From contig NC_069123.1 in the NCBI RefSeq assembly GCF_026914265.1, positions 54,347,473 through 54,411,472 on the forward strand: a stretch of 64,000 nucleotides of DNA, given 5' to 3'. Position numbers and translations under genes: made by a program. Numbering within the stretch: the first letter of the stretch is position 1; every line of letters starts with the position of its first letter. Source of the DNA: Mya arenaria (lineage: Eukaryota; Mollusca; Bivalvia; Myida; Myidae). The notes under the pieces were generated by a model. The model saw only the letters and a program-made list of their open reading frames with translations. It was not told the DNA's origin and searched no databases. Positions 58,336 to 64,000 of the stretch are shown piece after piece.

Positions 58336-59562
58336 CAAGTTTAACAAGCCTCTTAAAAGGCTAATGAAGCCACTTTGACACAGCCTGATGACGCAGCTTG
58401 ATTTTGACTGCTTCCAGTGCTTCAGCCTACAACTTCGACTTCATAATCAGTACAAGAGTAATATTTTTTTCTGGCTGAATCAACAATTTGACGAATATTA
58501 TTCGAAAAGTGTAGTTAATCGATCCAGCGTCCACTGTCATTACTGACTCCTGAGACCGTCAAATTCACTCGAAATAAACTAGTAATTATGTACTATTTGT
58601 CAATGTCATTGATAAATGTGAGTTCTAAACGGTATGGTTCGATAGAAAATAGTCAAAACAAAATGAAATATTGCTATAAAGTGATACATTCAATGACAAA
58701 ACCATAATTACCACAGAGAAAGCTTCGTCCACTTTTGTTTTAGCCAAGGTCACCGGATCTGTGCAGGTTCTACAAAATGACTTTCAGAGAGCATACTACG
58801 CCGCATTGATCAAAGAGGACAGACAACAGTTTAACAGTTAATAAGTACAGTATCGGTGTATTTACAAGATACAAGAATCTTTATTTAAAGTCGGGTATGT
58901 GTTAACAAGAATCATTAGCTCAATGAGCTATTTTCCGACATTTTACAAAAAAAGTCTGTTTAAAAAGTCGTGTTTGGAATAAAGGACTGTTAAAATTCCA
59001 TTATGTTGAAAGAAATTCCTTTATGATTTTAAAGGCCTAGTTTTAGGAATGTTTGGTATGACAATCCCCTGCTGTGCATCTCCTGCTTATTGCACTGATG
59101 TCACAGAAGGGACCATTTTCCTGTGTATTTGTTTATTGGCTCAGGGACATTTAGGGTCCATTTCTATTACAAAATCTCCAAGATCGGAGATCTGATAAGA
59201 CAATTAGATTAAGATCAATACACAGAGGTTGTGGTTTTTGTTGTTGTTGTTTTTTGGGGGGGTCTCTTATAGAAGAAATAAACTAGGCCTGTAACAAAGA
59301 TGCTGTGCACAGAATACGCATGTTCAAACCCTTGAAATCGGTAAGGTTTTTTTTATTGCTATAAATATTGTGTCTTTAATTAGTGCAAGATACAAGATAC
59401 AAGCAAAACAATCACGTCGGATACAGTATACATTAATTACAGCACTAGCTAGCAGGGCTATTTTCCGACAAAATGCAAATTAAATACGACATCAATAATG
59501 CAACACAGAACATGGAAGATTGTAGATGCATAAAAATAAGATTAAATTCAAATAGCAAAATC
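58336..59562. other. Intergenic, mostly unrecognised
   Basis: Two loose matches to each other (CAAGATACAAG with GCTATTTTCCGACA, near 58867-58940 and 59388-59470) suggest pieces of one dispersed repeat. No gene-like frame. Confidence 0.4.
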
Positions 59563-59743
59563 AGGAGCGTAGCTAGGGCCAATTTGGGATTACGCAGATC
59601 GATGCCTGACAGCATATCAGCCGCTTCATCACCTACCCCCCTTCGGGTTTTATTTCAAATTCGGAGGTTTTAGTATGACAAAAGCTTCGACCTGTAAAAA
59701 TTTCATCGCAACTGCGTATTTGCTTGCAGTCAGCTACGCGCCT
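59563..59743. mobile_element. Small MITE, 181 bp
   Basis: AGGAGCGTAGCTAGG at the left end and AGCTACGCGCCT at the right end are inverted. No coding capacity. Confidence 0.65.
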
Positions 59744-59996
59744 AAAAATATAAAAAAAGTCATAAAATTATATCATAGTTATAGTAAATGATTATAAATA
59801 AATTGGTTTTCAATAGATAGAATATTTTGAAGAAGAAAGAATCTTAAAAACTGTCTTTCTTGACTAGAAAACGGTGTTGATGAAAACAATGCTAACAAAA
59901 TTATTCAGACGTTACTTAGAGTATATGCTTATGTTTGAGTTTAACATTGAACAAAGATAGTTTGAACTTACATCTAAAAATGCAAATAATATTTAT

Positions 59997-60030
59997 ACGA
60001 GGGCTGTCCGAAAAGTTTTGAGACTGTGTT
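59997..60030 (+). mobile_element. Mariner-like terminal fragment
   Basis: ACGAGGGCTGTCCGAAAAGT is the terminal sequence typical of mariner elements. No matching second end and no transposase were found downstream, so only an end remains. Confidence 0.5.
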
Positions 60031-60774
60031 TATAGAATAAAAAGTTAAAAAACGATCTTCAAATAACTTCAGCACAATGAATATGAATATATTGTAGATC
60101 TTTCCTAAAAATTTCAGAGAAATACGACGAATGTTGGATAAATGGAAAGTACTTTCTTATTACTATATATAGCAGCCCACGGATCGGTTTGCATTAAAAA
60201 CCGGATTGCGAAAAAAAGCAATCCAAAGCATATATGGCACTGGATACATACATAAATCTGAGGAAACGGTGACAAATGAACATAATAATGCACTTCTAAT
60301 TTATAGAATAAAATTAAGTCTGAGTCAATAACCAACTAGTATTACTCCCAGATCAAATTTAGGATAGATATAGGGTTGAGTATGCTAAAAACTACAAACA
60401 TTGAATTATGAGACACGGGGTTTTAAGCATAAGGTAGCTATAGCTAAGAATTTTACACATACACAATAACGCCAAAGCACAACAACATTAAATTTAGAGC
60501 AATTTCATGCAGATTAAATAGTGTCTTTAGGCCATGAACGTAGAAACGTTTCTAGACTTTCAGTTCTTGAATTAAACTACATGTTGTACTTATACATTTG
60601 TCAATATCAAGACACATTTTCCCGAATTTCAGAGCTTAACGACGCCATTATAAGCAACAAAAAGTACTGATTTAGAGGTTTAACTAAATACGTTCCTTGC
60701 ACATCATGGTTTTCAAAAGAGAAAAAATGATATTTTTATTTTTATTGAAGAGCGCACCTGTTGCGTTATTCTCG

Positions 60775-61195
60775 TGTTAAGTACGGCTGGAATCTTTAAA
60801 CGAAGGATAGGCGCCGTTTTGCTCGATTTTAGTAAGATATTCGTTAAGGTGGCTCACCAATGTCTTTTAGGCAAGTTGAGAAGTACGGCGTGCACGAGTA
60901 TATCTCCTGGACTGGACTACATGACTCAGTTCATTCTTCTGATAGTTATCCATCAAATTGCAACACCCAAATATAGATTTTTAATACCATAACGGACCTA
61001 TAGAAAATGAAAATAAAAAATACCATCGCAATGGGCGTGGACTTAGTTTTTGATACAAATTGTAAATTTATACTACATAAGGAATCATTCTTCCCGAGAA
61101 CAACAAGGCCCTTGAACGCACTGCCAGCTTAACTTGTTGCAGCCAATAACACCGATGATGTTAGGGCTGGGCTGCCTGTCACCTTCGCATGAAAA
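60775..61195 (+). pseudogene. Broken LINE (Jockey/CR1-type) reverse transcriptase remnant
   Basis: The peptide GAVLLDFSKIFVKVAHQCLL matches the LLDFSKAFDKV block of non-LTR reverse transcriptases. A one-base shift follows, and YGVHEYISW continues the block in the next frame. From about 61060 the C-terminal piece KESFFPRTTRPLNALPA (family: SFFPRTIRDWNNLP) appears, then a stop. The palm region with the YxDD box between them is missing, so this is an internally deleted dead copy. Confidence 0.75.
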
Positions 61196-63582
61196 TCTCA
61201 CATCGGTTTTTATGTACCATAATCTGTCTATTTTATCGCACTTATCCTCAACGACACATGTAAAGTTACCAAGTTCGAGACTACTCTCAATGAGGCCATA
61301 AAGTTAACTGGGAGAAGAAGAACGTATTCTTTTACGTACCCTATGGAACTTACTAGTCAGATGCATATACATTGTGTGAAGAAATTTATGTTCATCCCCG
61401 GTAAGCATTTAAACATGTACAGTGTACATACAGGTTTCACTTCAGCCTACCAATTTAATCAAAACATAAGATTGCGCTAGCACGAACAAGGCATTGACAA
61501 TCGAAACTCTTTGAAATGTTGCAACTGACTGTTCAAAGCCGGTGTCTGTGCATTACAATTTGACAGAATCATCAGTGAAAAAATACAGGACGACGCCAAT
61601 AGCTTATTTGTTTCTAGCGTTCGCCTCGGTAGCAGAAGGCCCAGTGACATAAAACATGAGCGACCCAAATACTGTCCCTTAAATGATGTGAAATATCTTA
61701 TAACATGTTTCCAATCTAATAATCCATACCATAGCCTGCATATCGCTTCCTAATAGCCAGTCTATTGTTAAGACGCAACTCTTTTAATGGTATCATATCC
61801 TTGCCTTTTTCCAATCAAACCGAATCAGTGTTTTATGGTTCGTGCAAAAAGTACATAGTACCATTAAACAAACAAGGTTGTGACAACGTTGTAGCAACGT
61901 TACCGCTAATGTTGTCTTACTTTTATACAATACCGTTGTCAATTAAGGAATACATTGCGGGGTTGATGCCATAATCGTGGTATGAACGCAATTGGGTAGG
62001 TCAATGTGTGTGGAGTCCGAAGTATTACTTTACTTAATAGACATGTTGGTGTTGGTCATTTAACTTTCAACTAGAGGGAATTATAAAATGTGTTGTCTGC
62101 TGCTTGGTACATGGGCAAAGCAAAGTCCATTTTCAAGAGAAATCGATTATTAGTTTATAGATCTTTATATACGGACGCTATTCTCTTCGGTAAATATATG
62201 CACTGTCCAATGCCAGTCTTAAACATGTTGTGTATGTTTTGTTATTATCTTTTCCGAAGTGTAATGATAGTGCACATATATTTCGAATATATGTTTCGGA
62301 TAATTCTTAAATTGTGTCTTATCTAAAGCACGGACCTATAAACCAGGTTTATAGGTCCGTGTCTAAAGCTAGATATGCCTTTATTTCTTTCATAATTAAA
62401 GAGAAATTCAGCTCCTGTTTTAATTTTATTGGTGTATATTTTGTTTTTTTTGAACGTTATATGGTGTAACAGTATGTTTTTAGAGGCACATAATCGTATA
62501 ATTTCAGATTCTCATAACCGTTCTGACCTTTAAATGTTCTGATGACTTTTTGCTTTTGCGTTTTGTTTTGCCAAATAAGTGTCAAGTGTTGTATATTATT
62601 GTAAAGGTTATGAATGAGCTTATCAAACATGCAGAGTATTATAAGATTTTTTAGGTTGTGTAAAAGAATACTGCGATCAAATTTGGCTTACCGGATTTAG
62701 GCATGTCCATAGGGACACTTCTTTTGTTAAGGAAAGTATTAGTGACCAAGCTTTTTTCCAAAGTGGTTATTACTGTCAGTTTTTGGTGTAAGATGACTTT
62801 AATATATAATTTTAGATCAAACAGTCAATTAACTGTGTGCTGATCTAGGAGTTTATATCATGTAAATACATGTTTACTGGCTAAGGTCACAAATCCGAAC
62901 ACTTTTTGAGGTTTTTCACAATTATCTTGGAGAGTTTTTGTTGTAGTAAGTTAAAACTGCGTATGAAACATCTTTGGTTAATGTGACAAAATCTGTCAAA
63001 GTACAGATTCACGATCTCATCGATTTTATGTCCAAAATCGTTCAGTTTATGGACAGTCAATCACCCTTAAATTTATGCTATGGAGGGCACAAACACCGAA
63101 CACTTGCAAAGCGAAAATACATGGTCATACAATTATAATTAATAAGTATGCTATATTAAATAAACACTTAGCTGTAAAGTTATTTATTGTTGCCGATGTT
63201 TTTCAAAACATGCAATTCAAATGTAAAGCGTGATTTCTATTTATAAATATCTTGAATGTGGGTCAACATAACTGCAAAACCTAAAGATGCGCGTGCGCCC
63301 TCTGACGTCATTCCCCCATGTGCTACATTTTGATCTTTAAGCGTAAATACTTTGAATGGCATTTTTTAGAAAAATACTTAACAAAACAAGATGAAACTTT
63401 GCAAGTGTGACCAAGGCAAGCCTCTGTATTGATCTAGGTCATTGAATAATCGATCACGGTAAACAAACGCATGTTTTAGCCGGTGTTAGGGATTTGTGTC
63501 CTGTTCGGAAATGTACCGTCAACCAGTAGAGTAAATAATAAACAAAGGCATATTAATTATTTAATTTCATTTTTTTTTTATT
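61196..63582. other. Intergenic, nothing recognised except a small palindrome
   Basis: No supported exons or repeat families apart from the palindrome at 62322-62368. Confidence 0.4.
62322..62368. repeat. Perfect 33-bp palindrome between 7-bp direct repeats
   Basis: Arms CACGGACCTATAAACC (62329-62344) and its exact complement (62346-62361) surround a single A. Both sides carry TCTAAAG (62322-62328, 62362-62368), so it looks like a tiny inserted element with a target duplication. Confidence 0.9.
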
Positions 63583-64000
63583 TGATTATGCCTCTTCAAA
63601 GAAGGGAGGATATATTGCTTTTCACATGTTGGTCTGTTGGTAGGTTGGTAAACCTAACCTTGTTCGATTGATAATGAGATTATGATTTGTCCTGAGGTCC
63701 TCAAGCCTGGTAGGTAGGTTTGTCATGAATATCAGATGACTTCTATCGATCTTTTGGTCAGTAGGTTAAGTGTCACTGTCACGGTGCCCTGGAACACACA
63801 AAGCAGATGATCCCAATTGATTTGTAAGTCAGTATGTCAAAGATCATGGTCAAAGTGACCTTGGACACAAATACCGGTAGATTGTCTTCTCAATTAAGAG
63901 ATGCTTAGACCTAAGGTCCTCAAACTTGGTGGAGATGTTAATCAAGAACTGTAGATCTCTGTTGATTTTTGTCCTTACTTTATATTAGCGACTTGTCTAA
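63583..64000 (+). mobile_element. Family B satellite-core element, left part; continues past the window
   Basis: It begins ATTATGCCTCTTCAAAGAAG and then GGATATATTGCTTTTCACATG, matching the minus-strand start at 34642. Internal phrases (AAAGTGACCTTGGACAC, GGTCCTCAAACTTGG) show two satellite units. The right end is outside the window. Confidence 0.65.

Noticed and set aside
61765-61974. 69-codon frame beyond the LINE remnant
   Set aside because: No splice context and no recognisable motif; I could not connect it to the LINE.

Overview
The window looks like nuclear DNA of a bivalve mollusc. It is AT-rich, its genes are split by short exons and long introns with GT-AG borders, and much of the space between and within genes is filled with repeat families of the kind common in clam genomes: non-autonomous elements with tandem-satellite cores, MITEs, and tRNA-derived SINEs. 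The protein families are all animal ones. The species cannot be named from sequence alone. I see no retrovirus-like or Polinton-like element.

Layout from left to right. (1) 1551-4756, minus: 5' coding half of a Na+/Ca2+ exchanger (SLC8/NCX); the rest lies off the left edge. (2) 4787-11240: no gene found; one dispersed element, one SINE copy and a large nested palindrome. (3) 11280-18186, plus: a complete CAMLG (GET2-like) gene in four exons, with transposons in introns 1 and 2. (4) 18187-27800: repeats, including a 3.6-kb dispersed element interrupted by a 1.66-kb insertion with 13-bp inverted ends. That insertion carries its own spliced three-exon gene for a 177-residue protein and a promoter-like stretch. 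A hammerhead-ribozyme-like motif lies at 26738-26779 on the minus strand. (5) 27934-33411, minus: a divergent MYC/MAX-type bHLH-zipper gene in two coding exons with a repeat-packed 3.7-kb intron. (6) 33840-42945: repeats, including a cluster of one 14-bp motif in both orientations around a lone exon-like ORF. (7) 43237-46178, plus: a five-exon gene for a 666-residue protein with about 15 C2H2 zinc fingers. (8) 46528-49522, minus, tail to tail with (7): a complete six-exon ASB13-like ankyrin/SOCS-box gene. (9) 52858-55856, minus: an eight-exon VDAC gene with one base missing from exon 3 as printed. (10) 55900-64000: MITEs, a motif-array element, a broken LINE, a perfect 33-bp palindrome between direct repeats, and a satellite-type element running off the right edge.

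The genes do not form one pathway. NCX (plasma-membrane Ca2+ export), CAMLG (tail-anchored protein insertion at the ER), VDAC (mitochondrial outer-membrane pore), an ASB substrate adaptor for a cullin-RING ubiquitin ligase and two transcription-factor-type proteins are ordinary neighbours in a gene-sparse genome. Exon joins below were checked by hand for splice-site consensus and reading phase. Family names rest on recognised motifs, not on database searches.
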